Source of the DNA: Bradyrhizobium lablabi
Lineage (GTDB): Bacteria > Pseudomonadota > Alphaproteobacteria > Rhizobiales > Xanthobacteraceae
DNA: 64,000 bases
Assembly: GCF_900141755.1 (NCBI RefSeq)
Contig: NZ_LT670844.1
Span: 4,340,001 to 4,404,000 of the forward strand
Direction: 5' to 3'
Shown here: positions 26,073 through 35,103 of the stretch, piece after piece
Numbering within the stretch: the stretch's first letter is position 1
How the letters are laid out: each line of letters begins with the position of its first letter
Program-made: the position numbers and the translations under genes
Notes under the pieces: model-generated
The model's input: only the letters and a program-made list of their open reading frames with translations
What the model was told of the DNA's origin: nothing
Databases searched by the model: none

Positions 26073-28271
26073 ATGAACCAACGCTTGGGGCCGCTGAGTT
26101 GCTTCGTCGCCTTGGCCGCGCTCGCCTCGTTTTCGAGTGATGCGTTAGCGCTTGCCCGCCCCAAGCAGGTTGAGCATGCCAAGAAGGCAGATGCGACGAG
26201 CAAGGCGGAACATCACCGCGGTGCCGGGCCCAAGAAAGACAAGCATGCCGAGCATGGGGCGCGGCGCAAATCGGAATCGTCTGCCAAATCATCTCCCGAG
26301 AAGGCGGAGGCGCCCCCGCTCACCGGTGACCTTGCCGCGGTAAAGAACGCGATCGATCTGGTGCGCAAGGCCAAGACTGCCGACGCGACGGCCGCGGAGA
26401 AAGCCATCGGCGATCCGGCCGCCCAAAAACTCGTCGAATGGTTCATCCTGCGACATCCGGACGGTGCCGCGAATTTCAACCGTTATGCGACCTTCCTTGC
26501 CGATAATCCGGGGTGGCCGAGCATGGGCCAGATGCGCCGGCGCGCGGAAGCGTGCCTGTGGCAGGAGCGCAGCGATGCCGCGACGGTTCATGGCTTTACC
26601 GGCGATCAGCCGGCGAGCGCCAAGGGCCGCTTCGCGCTGGCGCGGGTGCTTCTCGCAGAAGGCGACCGCGACGGCGCCGTACGCCTGGTTCGCGACACCT
26701 GGCGTTCGGAGGAATTAGCCGAACGTATCGAGGGGGAGGCGTTCGACACTTTCCGCGACCTTTTGAGCCGCGACGACCATCGTGCCCGCATGGACAAGCG
26801 CATCGGCGCCAAGGATTTTTCGACCGCCATGCGCGCCGCGCGCCGGGTCGGCGATGACGGTGTGTCGATCGTGAAGGCTTGTGCTGCGGTCATGACCAAC
26901 GCTGACAAGGCGAAAGACCTGCTCAACGCCGTCGAACCCGCGGCGCGGCAGGACCTGGGCTACATGCTCTGCCGGATTCATTGGATGGTTCGCCAGGGAC
27001 AGATTGCCGACGCAACGGGTCTAATGCTGGCGGTCCCCGCCGATACCATGCCGCAGCAGGACACGGACGAATGGTGGCGCGAGCGGCGGACGCTCGCGCG
27101 CAAGCTGCTCGACATGGGAAATTTCCCCGACGCTTATCAGGTGGTGCGCAATGCCGCGCTGCCGGTGGATCCGTATTACCGGGCGGATTTCCATTTCATG
27201 CCCGGCTGGATCGCGTTGCGCTATCTCAATGATCCCGCAACCGCGCGCGGGCATTTCGCCCATATTGACGATGGCGCGACCAATCCGATCGTGATCGCAA
27301 GAGCGCATTATTGGCGAGGCCGTGTCGCCGAGGCGGAAGGCAAGAACGAGGAGATGCGCGCCGAATATGAAGCCGCTGCCCGCCATGGCACGGCCTATTA
27401 CGGACAGCTTGCGCGCGCCAAGCTCGGCTTCGAGAAGACCGAGCTGAGAATCCCGCCGCAACCCGATCCGGAGAGCGGTTCGCCAGTTTCGGACGAACGC
27501 GCGCGCGCCGCTGACATGCTCTATACGCTCGGCGAACGCGACGTCATCAGGAGTTTTGCCGCCGACCTCGCCGATCAGAGTGATGACATCGCTTTGCTGG
27601 CCGCGATCGGAGAACTCACTGCGCAAAGGGGCGATGCACGGGCCATGCTGGAGCTCGGCAAGGCGGCACTGGCCCGCGGTCTGGCGCTGGACCCCTATGC
27701 TTTCCCGACGATCGGGATCCCGCAGCATACTCAGATCGCCCCCGCAATTGATCGCAGCGTCATCTATTCAGTCGTTCGCACCGAAAGTGCGTTCGACCAG
27801 CGCGACAAGTCGTCGGCAAACGCGGTCGGTCTGATGCAGGTAACGCCGGAAGCAGGCCGCGATACCGCCAAGAGGTTCGGCGTCGAGTACGATTGGGATC
27901 GGATGGTCTCCGATCCCGTCTACAACACGCAGATGGGCGCCGCCGAGCTCAGCGCGCTGTTCAAGGAATATGCCGGCTCCCAGATCATGACCTTCGCCGG
28001 CTACAATGCCGGCCGGGGCCGCGTTCGGGAATGGGTGAAGCAGTTCGGCGATCCCCGCGATCCCAACGTGGATGCGGTCGACTGGGTCGAACGCATTCCG
28101 TTCTCCGAAACGCGAAACTACGTCCAGCGCGTGATGGAAAATCTCGGGGTCTATCGTGTTCGCTTTGAGCCTGGCGCGCCGGTGATGTCGAAGATCGATC
28201 AGCATGAGGAGTCCAGGCAGGAGGCGAACTCGGCGCCGCTACCCCCGAACCAAGGCTCCGGTTCCGAATAA
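26073..28271 (+). CDS. slt: Soluble lytic murein transglycosylase
   Basis: This 732-residue periplasmic enzyme cleaves peptidoglycan with formation of anhydromuramic ends. A signal peptide (SCFVALAALASFSSDALALA) is followed by a Lys/His-rich low-complexity stretch (about 28-85), a long helical superhelix domain, and the SLT domain with catalytic E571 in RTESAF and the companion motifs AVGLMQVTPEAG and FAGYNAGRGRV. Length and order match family 1A (Slt70-like). The ATG at 26073 directly before the signal peptide was chosen over one 36 bases earlier. It stands alone, 185 bases after the MarR gene. Confidence 0.92.
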   Translation: MNQRLGPLSCFVALAALASFSSDALALARPKQVEHAKKADATSKAEHHRGAGPKKDKHAEHGARRKSESSAKSSPEKAEAPPLTGDLAAVKNAIDLVRKAKTADATAAEKAIGDPAAQKLVEWFILRHPDGAANFNRYATFLADNPGWPSMGQMRRRAEACLWQERSDAATVHGFTGDQPASAKGRFALARVLLAEGDRDGAVRLVRDTWRSEELAERIEGEAFDTFRDLLSRDDHRARMDKRIGAKDFSTAMRAARRVGDDGVSIVKACAAVMTNADKAKDLLNAVEPAARQDLGYMLCRIHWMVRQGQIADATGLMLAVPADTMPQQDTDEWWRERRTLARKLLDMGNFPDAYQVVRNAALPVDPYYRADFHFMPGWIALRYLNDPATARGHFAHIDDGATNPIVIARAHYWRGRVAEAEGKNEEMRAEYEAAARHGTAYYGQLARAKLGFEKTELRIPPQPDPESGSPVSDERARAADMLYTLGERDVIRSFAADLADQSDDIALLAAIGELTAQRGDARAMLELGKAALARGLALDPYAFPTIGIPQHTQIAPAIDRSVIYSVVRTESAFDQRDKSSANAVGLMQVTPEAGRDTAKRFGVEYDWDRMVSDPVYNTQMGAAELSALFKEYAGSQIMTFAGYNAGRGRVREWVKQFGDPRDPNVDAVDWVERIPFSETRNYVQRVMENLGVYRVRFEPGAPVMSKIDQHEESRQEANSAPLPPNQGSGSE

Positions 28272-28447
28272 CTAGACGTTCGGCCGGATCGCGTTGATTA
28301 AGCGTTGAAGTCTCAGTGGAGATCAACGCAACGGCGAAGCATAGGTTTGGGACCTCGGCACGCCTTGATAGCTGTCAAGGATTGCCGCGATAGCGCGGCA
28401 CAAGTTACGGGGCACCTTAAGTGTCTTGCCATCGAGGAAGTCGCACC

Positions 28448-28829
28448 GTGCCCAGAGTGACCTATTTTCAGGACATGGCGGTCGAAGCCTCCGCTGGCCA
28501 GACATTGCTTGATGTGTCCATCCGCAACAGGATGCCGCACCACCATCAATGCGGCGGACAAGCGCGCTGCACGACTTGCCGCGTCCAAATCCTGGACGGG
28601 ATTTCGGAGGTCTCCGGACGCACCTCCCGCGAGCGGCCGGCGTCACCGCGATTACAACATCGATCGAGCCGATCATGAAAAGGTTCGGCATGCGCTGTTG
28701 CTGACGCTCGCGGAATTCCTGGGCGATGACTTCACGCCTGAAGTTTTCCGCGCTTGGGAAACGATATATGGCAAAATGGCTGAGACAATGATCGAGGCGG
28801 CCAGGGAACGTTCTGCGATCTCGAAGTGA
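28448..28829 (+). pseudogene. Remnant of a ferredoxin-adenylate cyclase-globin gene
   Basis: A GTG at 28448 opens about 58 codons of a [2Fe-2S] ferredoxin domain (VTYFQDMAVEASAGQTLLDV, then HQCGGQARCTTC). At about 28628-28640 the frame changes, and the next frame encodes the end of a globin (DYNIDRADHEKVRHALLLTL, then AEFLGDDFTPEV and AWETIYGKM) to the stop at 28829. I recall an intact rhizobial protein with ferredoxin, class III cyclase and globin domains in this order. Here the middle, about a kilobase including the whole cyclase domain, is gone and the join is out of frame, so no working protein is expected. Confidence 0.7.
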
Positions 28830-28895
28830 AAGAGCCTCCATTTCGTGTGGCCGGCCCAAGGCCGACCCAGGAATCTCGAAACTTGCGGTCTTGCT

Positions 28896-29672
28896 CTACT
28901 GCGGTTCGTCGGTCGCGGGCTTTTGGCTGCTGTCCTCGGCCAGGCACCGGATGATGTAGGCCGTCAAATCTCTGGGCAGGATCTTCGCGACATCGGCCTT
29001 GTTGCGGCATTCGAGCCGCTCGTTGAGCCTGGCCCGGCGTTTTCGCTCGGTCGGCGGGCCTTGTTTGATCGTCCGTACGGTCATCGGCGACCCGTCCGAT
29101 TCGAACTGCAATTCGTATTTCTTGCCGTCCTTGTCGGTTGCACTGCAGGAAATGCTGGAAACCCGCGCGGCGGCGAAGCTTCCGATCTGCTTGCACGTTC
29201 CCGCCGATAATTCGGCCGATGGCACCGGCAGGCCATCGACTTTCGGCCGGTCCTTGGAGTTCAACAGCATGTGGTCGACGGACAGTTCGTACAGATCGTC
29301 TTGTTCCCTCCGGGCATTTTCACCCGAGAACGAGATGATGTGGCTGTTGTCAGTGGGGTCGTCGAGCGCGATCGTGAAGTTTGCGCGGCCTTGCTGGCTA
29401 TGGAAGTAGGCAACCGCTCGGCACGCGAAATCGCGTCCCGCGACTTTGAGGGTGCTGCACTTTCCGGTCATGTACGCGAACATGTCGATGTCCGGTTCCT
29501 GGGATTTGGTCTCGTTCGAGACGAGAATGACGGGCGGCGCGGACGTCTCCAATTGCCGCAAAATGCGGCCACCATGGTGCGGCGCGGCAACGGAGGGCGT
29601 TGCAAGCAAGATTATGGCAACGGCGAAAGTTTGCCGGCAAAGGTGCATGATAAGGCTCGGTTGATCAGACAT
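28896..29672 (-). CDS. Hypothetical secreted protein
   Basis: This 258-residue protein has an N-terminal signal sequence (CRQTFAVAIILLATPSVAAP) after about 10 residues, so it is probably periplasmic. An ATG 24 bases further in would also give a normal signal peptide. The mature part has five or more Cys (GKCSTLKV, RDFACRAV, GTCKQIG, SISCSATD, LECRNK, IRCLAED), which could form disulfides, and a basic cluster ERKRRARLNERL. No domain was recognised. It is separated by 29 bases from the coxE-like gene on the same strand. Confidence 0.7.
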   Translation of the reverse strand: MSDQPSLIMHLCRQTFAVAIILLATPSVAAPHHGGRILRQLETSAPPVILVSNETKSQEPDIDMFAYMTGKCSTLKVAGRDFACRAVAYFHSQQGRANFTIALDDPTDNSHIISFSGENARREQDDLYELSVDHMLLNSKDRPKVDGLPVPSAELSAGTCKQIGSFAAARVSSISCSATDKDGKKYELQFESDGSPMTVRTIKQGPPTERKRRARLNERLECRNKADVAKILPRDLTAYIIRCLAEDSSQKPATDEPQ

Positions 29673-29701
29673 CGGATTGCGCCGTGTACCATCAATCGGC
29701 A

Positions 29702-31081
29702 TTATTGGTAAGCCGCTACGATGTCCGAGACCGCGCGCTCGAGCTGTTTTGCGGTTGCACACTGGCGCACCACGCTGCAGAAGGCCGAGTAGCGCGGCAT
29801 CTCCGAATCACCCCAGCCCCAGGCCATCCGCCCTTCGGGATTGAGCCAGACCAGCCGCTTCGATCGCTCCGAAATGCGGCGCAGGATGTCGGCGCGCGGA
29901 TCGAGGTTGTTGGTGCGGGCGTCGCCGAGCACGATCACCGTCGTCTTCGGCGTCACGGCGCGAATAAAACCCTTCTCGAAATCCGCGAGCGAGCCGCCGT
30001 AATCGGACGAGCCGAATCCGACCTTCGACATGATCTCGCGCATGGCTTCTTCCGGCGATTTGGCATCGAGGATATCGCTGACCTCGATCAGATGGCCGGA
30101 GAAAGCAAACGAGCGTACCTCATCCACCACCTCATGCAGGCTATGGATCAACAACAGGAAGAAGTCGGACACCTGTGCCACCGATCCAGAGACATCGCAC
30201 AGCGCCACGATCTGCGGCCGGTCACGGTGACGGCGTTTCCAGGAGGTGAGGAAGGGAACCCCGCCCCAGGCGGCGTTACGCCGCAACGTCCGCCGGATGT
30301 CGAGATGCCCGCGTCGCTGGCGCTTGCGCGGCTTGCTGTAGCGTCCGCGCAGCCGCCGCGCGATGGCGCGGATCAAGGCTTTCATCTGCTCGACCTGCCG
30401 GCGTTCGAGGCGGGCGAGCGGCGCATTGCGCAGGATTTCATGGCGCAAATTTTCGCTTTCCTCGCGCCCGTAGAGCAAGAGCGCCTGATTGACCATGTCG
30501 CGCACGTTCTCGCGCAACGCGTCCGTTGCCGCCGCGAGCCGTTCGGCATCCGCGGGATTTGTCGCCGTCAGCGCGTCGAGGTCGTCGCGCAGCCGGGCAA
30601 TGCCGAGCGCCTCGAGGATCCTGCTCGAGAAGATTCCACGCTGGGTGAAATAACGGATATCGGAAAGCGAGGCGGCATTCGCTGCATTGGCCAAGGCCGC
30701 GGCGATCGCGTTGCGGTCCCGCGACATCAGCATCTGCGCAAGCTCGCCGAGTTCAGGCGACGGCGCGCCAGGGCCGCCCGGATCGGTTGCACCGGGGCTC
30801 GAATTCGCTTGCGAGCTTTCTTGGCCGTGTTCGGCGGCATCTTCCGGCGCGGTATCCGGCTTCAGCTCCGGCTGGCTGAAGAACAGATCGAAACATTGCC
30901 CGAGCGCCTGCTTCTCGTCCTCACTCTTGGCGAGCGTCAGCAGCAGCGTGTCGCGTAAAATGCCTCGGTCGGCAAATCCGACGTCGGCCACCGCTTTCAT
31001 GGCATCGATGCTTTCCGCGGGCGAAACCCGCACCCCGGCGCCGCGCGCCGCCCGGAAGAAGCGATGCAGTTCCTGGCGCAT
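29702..31081 (-). CDS. coxE: VWA domain protein, CoxE-like
   Basis: This 459-residue cytosolic protein ends in a von Willebrand factor A domain with the metal-ion motif DVSGS in ALCDVSGSVAQV (about residue 290) and a later GDARTNN (about residue 395). The first 120 residues are helical, followed by an acidic and Ser/Pro-rich linker. CoxE works with the MoxR-type ATPase CoxD in maturing the molybdenum-copper site of CODH and related enzymes. Its ATG overlaps the coxD stop by one base. Here the pair is 22 kb from the nearest CoxL-like gene. Confidence 0.85.
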   Translation of the reverse strand: MRQELHRFFRAARGAGVRVSPAESIDAMKAVADVGFADRGILRDTLLLTLAKSEDEKQALGQCFDLFFSQPELKPDTAPEDAAEHGQESSQANSSPGATDPGGPGAPSPELGELAQMLMSRDRNAIAAALANAANAASLSDIRYFTQRGIFSSRILEALGIARLRDDLDALTATNPADAERLAAATDALRENVRDMVNQALLLYGREESENLRHEILRNAPLARLERRQVEQMKALIRAIARRLRGRYSKPRKRQRRGHLDIRRTLRRNAAWGGVPFLTSWKRRHRDRPQIVALCDVSGSVAQVSDFFLLLIHSLHEVVDEVRSFAFSGHLIEVSDILDAKSPEEAMREIMSKVGFGSSDYGGSLADFEKGFIRAVTPKTTVIVLGDARTNNLDPRADILRRISERSKRLVWLNPEGRMAWGWGDSEMPRYSAFCSVVRQCATAKQLERAVSDIVAAYQ

Positions 31082-32028
31082 CAGCCGAACACACCCTGCC
31101 GCCCGGCTTTGGCGACAAAACTCGTGACCTGCGGCATCGTGGTCTCGATATCGGCCTCATATTTCAGGAGCACGTTGAGCGTGTCCTTGACGGTCTCATG
31201 ATCGAGTTCCGACGACTGCAGGAGAACGAGCACGCGTGCCCAGTCGATGGTCTCGCTGACCGAGGGCAACTTCTTCAAATCGAGCGCGCGGACCTGGTTG
31301 ATGAAGCCGACGATCTGCTTGCGTAAGCTTTGCGAAATGCCGGGAACGCGGCTTTCAACGATGCGCTCCTCGAGCTTCTGCTCGGGGAATCCGATATGCA
31401 GATGCAGGCACCGTCGCTTGAGCGCGTCGGAAAGATCGCGCTCGCCGTTGGAGGTCAATATCACGGTGGGCTTCACCACCGCCACGACGGTTCCGAGCTC
31501 GGGGATGCTGACCTGGTAATCCGACAGGATTTCCAATAGCAGCGATTCGAATTCGGCGTCAGACTTGTCGATCTCGTCGACCAGCAGCACGCAGCCCTGC
31601 GGCTGTTCCAGCGCCTGCAGCAGTGGGCGCGGCTCGACGAATTCCTTGGAGAAAAATACGTCGCCGAAATCGTGCAGCCTGTCGAGCGCCGCGGATAATG
31701 TTTCGGCGCCGCCGAGCACTTCGCCGAGCTTGTCCTTCAGGATCTGGGTGTAGAGCAATTGTTTGGCATACTTCCACTCATACAGCGCCTTGGCCTCGTC
31801 GAGTCCCTCATAGCATTGCATGCGGATCATCTTGAGCCCGCGCCAGGCCGCCAGCGCCTTTGCCAGTTCGGTCTTGCCGACGCCGGCCGGACCTTCCACC
31901 AGGATCGGTTTCTCGATCCGCTCGGCGAGATATACCGCGGTCGCGATCTGCTGGCTCGCGATATAGCCGGCGGACGCGAGGCCCGCTGTGACGGTCTCGA
32001 TCGAGGCCGTGGGAAGGGTGTTGTCCAT
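31081..32028 (-). CDS. coxD: MoxR-family AAA+ ATPase, CoxD-like
   Basis: This 315-residue ATPase has Walker A GPAGVGKT at 46-53, Walker B LLVDEID at 148-154 and the sensor region [17 protein letters not shown]. MoxR-type ATPases act with VWA proteins as chaperones for metal-cofactor insertion; CoxD does this for CODH. The ATG at 32028 (MDNTLPTAS) was chosen, with a second ATG six codons upstream also possible. The stop overlaps the coxE-like start. It could serve any of the four molybdenum hydroxylases in the window. Confidence 0.87.
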   Translation of the reverse strand: MDNTLPTASIETVTAGLASAGYIASQQIATAVYLAERIEKPILVEGPAGVGKTELAKALAAWRGLKMIRMQCYEGLDEAKALYEWKYAKQLLYTQILKDKLGEVLGGAETLSAALDRLHDFGDVFFSKEFVEPRPLLQALEQPQGCVLLVDEIDKSDAEFESLLLEILSDYQVSIPELGTVVAVVKPTVILTSNGERDLSDALKRRCLHLHIGFPEQKLEERIVESRVPGISQSLRKQIVGFINQVRALDLKKLPSVSETIDWARVLVLLQSSELDHETVKDTLNVLLKYEADIETTMPQVTSFVAKAGRQGVFG

Positions 32029-32211
32029 CGCTGTTTCACGCTCCATGTGACACCGCTTTTAGAGCACAGAGACGCCGGTCGCGAGGGTATTTTGGGCTGT
32101 GGGCGTCGCCCGCCACGCGCGCCCGGGGTGGATCATTCTATCCCCGTTTTGGCGTTTTCGACCGCGGTCTCGATCTGGCGAAACGGCCGGGAAGCGTGTA
32201 GAGCCATTGAT

Positions 32212-32847
32212 ATGACCACAAAAAACGTAAATCTTGTCAGCCATCCCCTGGTTCAGCACAAACTCTCGCTGATGCGGGAGAAGGATCGCTCGATCAAGGG
32301 TTTTCGGGAGCTTCTCAACGAAATCGGGATGCTGCTCTGCTATGAGGTCACCCGCGACCTGCCGCTGGAGATGGTCGACATCGAGACGCCGCTTCAGCCG
32401 ATGAAGGCGCCCCAGATCGCAGGTAAGAAGCTTACGTTCGCGCCGATATTGCGCGCCGGCGTCGGCTTTCTCGACGGCATGCTCGCGCTCGTTCCGTCGG
32501 CGCGTGTCGCGCATATCGGCCTTTATCGCGACCCCGAGACGTTGCAAGCGGTCGAGTATTACTTCAAGGCCCCGCATGATCTGTCGGATCGCACGGTGGT
32601 CATGATGGATCCCATGCTTGCGACGGGAAATTCGGCATGCGCCGCGGCCTCCCTTCTCAAGGCGCGCGGCGCCCGCGATATCAGGTTCGTCTGCCTGCTT
32701 GCCGCGCCTGAAGGCATTGCGCACTTCCAGAAGGAACATTCCGACGTTCCGATCTGGACGGCCGCCGTCGACGAAAGGCTGAATGATCACGGTTATATCT
32801 TGCCCGGCCTCGGCGATGCCGGAGACAGAATGTTCGGCACCAAGTGA
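32212..32847 (+). CDS. upp: Uracil phosphoribosyltransferase
   Basis: This 211-residue cytosolic enzyme makes UMP from uracil and PRPP. The PRPP loop is [15 protein letters not shown] (family usually DPMLATGGSA; Asn replaces the second Gly). The uracil-binding C-terminus is seen as [22 protein letters not shown]. Length is typical. The ATG at 32212 follows a region of 184 bases divergent from the coxD-like gene. Confidence 0.95.
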   Translation: MTTKNVNLVSHPLVQHKLSLMREKDRSIKGFRELLNEIGMLLCYEVTRDLPLEMVDIETPLQPMKAPQIAGKKLTFAPILRAGVGFLDGMLALVPSARVAHIGLYRDPETLQAVEYYFKAPHDLSDRTVVMMDPMLATGNSACAAASLLKARGARDIRFVCLLAAPEGIAHFQKEHSDVPIWTAAVDERLNDHGYILPGLGDAGDRMFGTK

Positions 32848-32967
32848 AATGAAAACGGCTTGATGGCGGCGGCAGGCTAGCGCACAATCCACCCAATCCT
32901 TGCGGATCGCCAAGATTGCCGTCGGGTCAATCGGGGTGAGCAGCAAAATAACAGGCGAGCGAATGTC

Positions 32968-33984
32968 GTGAGTAGTAGTCCTCTGCACGTAGGCTGCATC
33001 GGGATGGGATGGTGGTCCGATGTTCTGGCCGACGCCATCCAGCGCTCGGGCAAGCTTGAGATTCTGAGCTGCTACACCCGCTCCGAGGAAAAGCGCAAAA
33101 CCTTCGCCGCAAAATACCGCTGCCGCACGGCTGTGAGCTATGAGGCGATGCTCGCCGATCCCGAGATCGAGGCGATCATCAACACCACCCCGAACGATGT
33201 GCACCTGGCGACCACCAGCGCCGCGGCGGCGGCGGGTAAACACGTCTTTCTCGACAAGCCGATCGCCAACACCGTCTCGGACGGCCGCGCCATCACCGAG
33301 GCCTGTCGCAAGGCCGGCGTGGTCCTGGCGCTGGGCTATCAGCGGCGCCGCGAAAACCATTTTCGCTGGATCAGGCAGCAGATCGACAACGGTCTGTTCG
33401 GCAAGCTCGTCAACGCCGAGGCCAATATCAGCCGCGACCGCTTCGGCAAGATCGATCTCACTTCGTGGCGCTACCAGGCCGCCGGAATGCCCGGCGGCGT
33501 GATGCTGCAGATCGGCATCCACTATATCGACGTCCTGGAATATCTGATCGGGCCGGTCCGCGCGGTGCGCGGGCAATTGGCGCAACTGGTGCTGCCCGGC
33601 GACAATCCGGATGTCGCGAGCCTTATGCTGGAGCACGACAACGGCGCGCTCTCCACCTTGAACGCGAGCTACGCCTCGGCATCCGAATATTACCTGATGA
33701 ACATCTACGGCCGGGACGCCACCGCCTATTACGATTTGCATAATGGGCTCCGCCTCCTCAAGCGCGGCGAAACCACGCCGGTGGCGATACCGTGCGCAAA
33801 GAACGACACGCTGGTCGAGGAACTGGAGGAGTTCGCTGCCGCAGCGCGCGGGCAGGGCGAGCACGAAGTCGGCGGCGACTACGCGACGCGATCGCTCGCG
33901 GTGGTGCGCGCCGGCATTTTGTCGGCACGCGAGGGACGCCGGGTCGAGGTCGCCGAGACATTGGACAGCGACCGGAACTTGTGA
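32968..33984 (+). CDS. Gfo/Idh/MocA family oxidoreductase
   Basis: This 338-residue NAD(P)-dependent dehydrogenase has the Rossmann motif at the N-terminus (VGCIGMGWWSDVL) and the conserved Lys-Pro pair in VFLDKPIANT (usual EKP changed to DKP). The C-terminal half is the family's substrate domain. It starts with GTG at 32968; the nearby ATG at 32963 is closed by an immediate stop. Members act on sugars, inositols and biliverdin-like substrates. It is followed 29 bases later by a Bug-type binding protein, so the pair may handle an imported organic acid or sugar acid. Confidence 0.88.
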   Translation: MSSSPLHVGCIGMGWWSDVLADAIQRSGKLEILSCYTRSEEKRKTFAAKYRCRTAVSYEAMLADPEIEAIINTTPNDVHLATTSAAAAAGKHVFLDKPIANTVSDGRAITEACRKAGVVLALGYQRRRENHFRWIRQQIDNGLFGKLVNAEANISRDRFGKIDLTSWRYQAAGMPGGVMLQIGIHYIDVLEYLIGPVRAVRGQLAQLVLPGDNPDVASLMLEHDNGALSTLNASYASASEYYLMNIYGRDATAYYDLHNGLRLLKRGETTPVAIPCAKNDTLVEELEEFAAAARGQGEHEVGGDYATRSLAVVRAGILSAREGRRVEVAETLDSDRNL

Positions 33985-34013
33985 ACCCGCAAGTGCACGG
34001 ACAGGGGCGCGTC

Positions 34014-34991
34014 ATGAAACCGAATGTCTGGGGTTCTATCGTCCTCGCGTTTGTGTTGGTCGCCGGCGCCGTGCCGGCCCGTGCGCAGGACTATCCGTCG
34101 CGGCCGATCACCGTGATCGTGCCGTTCCCGGCGGGAGGCGCGAGCGATGTGGTGGCGCGCATCGTCACCAACCAGATGTCGAAGAACCTCGGGCAATCCA
34201 TCATTATCGAGAATATCGGTGGCGCCGGCGGCACCATCGGCAGCGCGCGGGTCGCGGCCGCCGCGCCTGACGGCTACACCCTGCTGGCGGCGGCGATGGG
34301 CTCGCATGTGGCGGCGCCAGTGCTGACGCCGAATCTCAAATACGATCCGGTCTCGGATTTCGCGCCGATCGGCCTCACCGCGCATTCGCCGGCCGTCGTG
34401 ATCGCGCGCAAGGATTTTCCGGCCAAGGACCTGAAGGAGTTCGTGGCCGTGCTCCGGCAACAGGGTAGCGCGGTGAAAGAGGCCCATGGCGGCATCGGCG
34501 CGTCCTCGCACATGGCGTGTCTTCTGTTCACTGCCGAGATCGGCGCCAAGCCGACGCTCGTTGCCTATCGCGGCTCCGGTCCGGCGTTGAACGATCTGAT
34601 GGGCGGCCATGTCGACTTCCTGTGCGAGCAGTCGGTCAGCGTGGCGGAGCAGGTTCTGGCGGGCTCGGTCAAGGCCTACGCCGTCTCCGCCACCGAGCGC
34701 CTCGCCAACCTGCCGGATGTGCCGACCGCAAAAGAAGCAGGCGTCAACTATCAAATGAGCGTCTGGTCCGGGCTGTTCGCGCCCAAGGGCGTTCCGCCCG
34801 AGGTAATCGCGAGGCTTGCCGACGCCCTCGACAAGGCACTCGATGAGCCGACGGTGCGCGAAAGACTGACCCAGCTCGGTGGCTCGGTACCGGCCAAGGC
34901 GGAGCGCAACCCGGCCGCGTTCGACCGTTTCGTCCGCTCCGAAATCGCGCGCTGGGCGCCGATTCTCGCGGCGAGCCGGGCGGAGCAATAG
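34014..34991 (+). CDS. Tripartite tricarboxylate transporter receptor (Bug/TctC family)
   Basis: This 325-residue periplasmic protein has a signal peptide ending at VPARAQD (about residue 25) and the typical start YPSRPITVIVPFPAGGASD. Bug proteins bind carboxylates and related metabolites, including nicotinate or nicotinamide in some bacteria, with TctAB as the membrane part. No TctAB genes are in the window, which is common for orphan Bug proteins. It belongs with the upstream oxidoreductase gene. Confidence 0.9.
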   Translation: MKPNVWGSIVLAFVLVAGAVPARAQDYPSRPITVIVPFPAGGASDVVARIVTNQMSKNLGQSIIIENIGGAGGTIGSARVAAAAPDGYTLLAAAMGSHVAAPVLTPNLKYDPVSDFAPIGLTAHSPAVVIARKDFPAKDLKEFVAVLRQQGSAVKEAHGGIGASSHMACLLFTAEIGAKPTLVAYRGSGPALNDLMGGHVDFLCEQSVSVAEQVLAGSVKAYAVSATERLANLPDVPTAKEAGVNYQMSVWSGLFAPKGVPPEVIARLADALDKALDEPTVRERLTQLGGSVPAKAERNPAAFDRFVRSEIARWAPILAASRAEQ

Positions 34992-35037
34992 CGCGACTGA
35001 AGGCACTGGCAACGCCGCATCTAAATGATTCCGGCTC

Positions 35038-35070
35038 AAAAAAGGGGCCGGCAGCAAACCCGCCGGCCCC
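35038..35070 (-). terminator. Intrinsic terminator of the phosphoesterase gene
   Basis: On the minus strand, GGGGCCGGC (35070-35062) pairs perfectly with GCCGGCCCC (35052-35044) around a 9-base loop, followed at once by six T (35043-35038). It lies 34 bases after the stop of the gene ending at 35104. The plus-strand side lacks a T tract, so it mainly serves the minus strand. Confidence 0.85.
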
Positions 35071-35103
35071 AATCTCGCTTGGCTTATTCACTTCGAGCGA
35101 CTA

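Noticed and set aside
28448..28829. Functional small ferredoxin gene
   Set aside because: The frame loses ferredoxin homology after about 58 residues and runs into an out-of-frame globin end, so a deletion remnant explains both halves better.
32059..33864. 601-codon antisense frame opposite upp and the oxidoreductase gene
   Set aside because: It spans two unrelated plus-strand genes with clear domains and shows no domain of its own.
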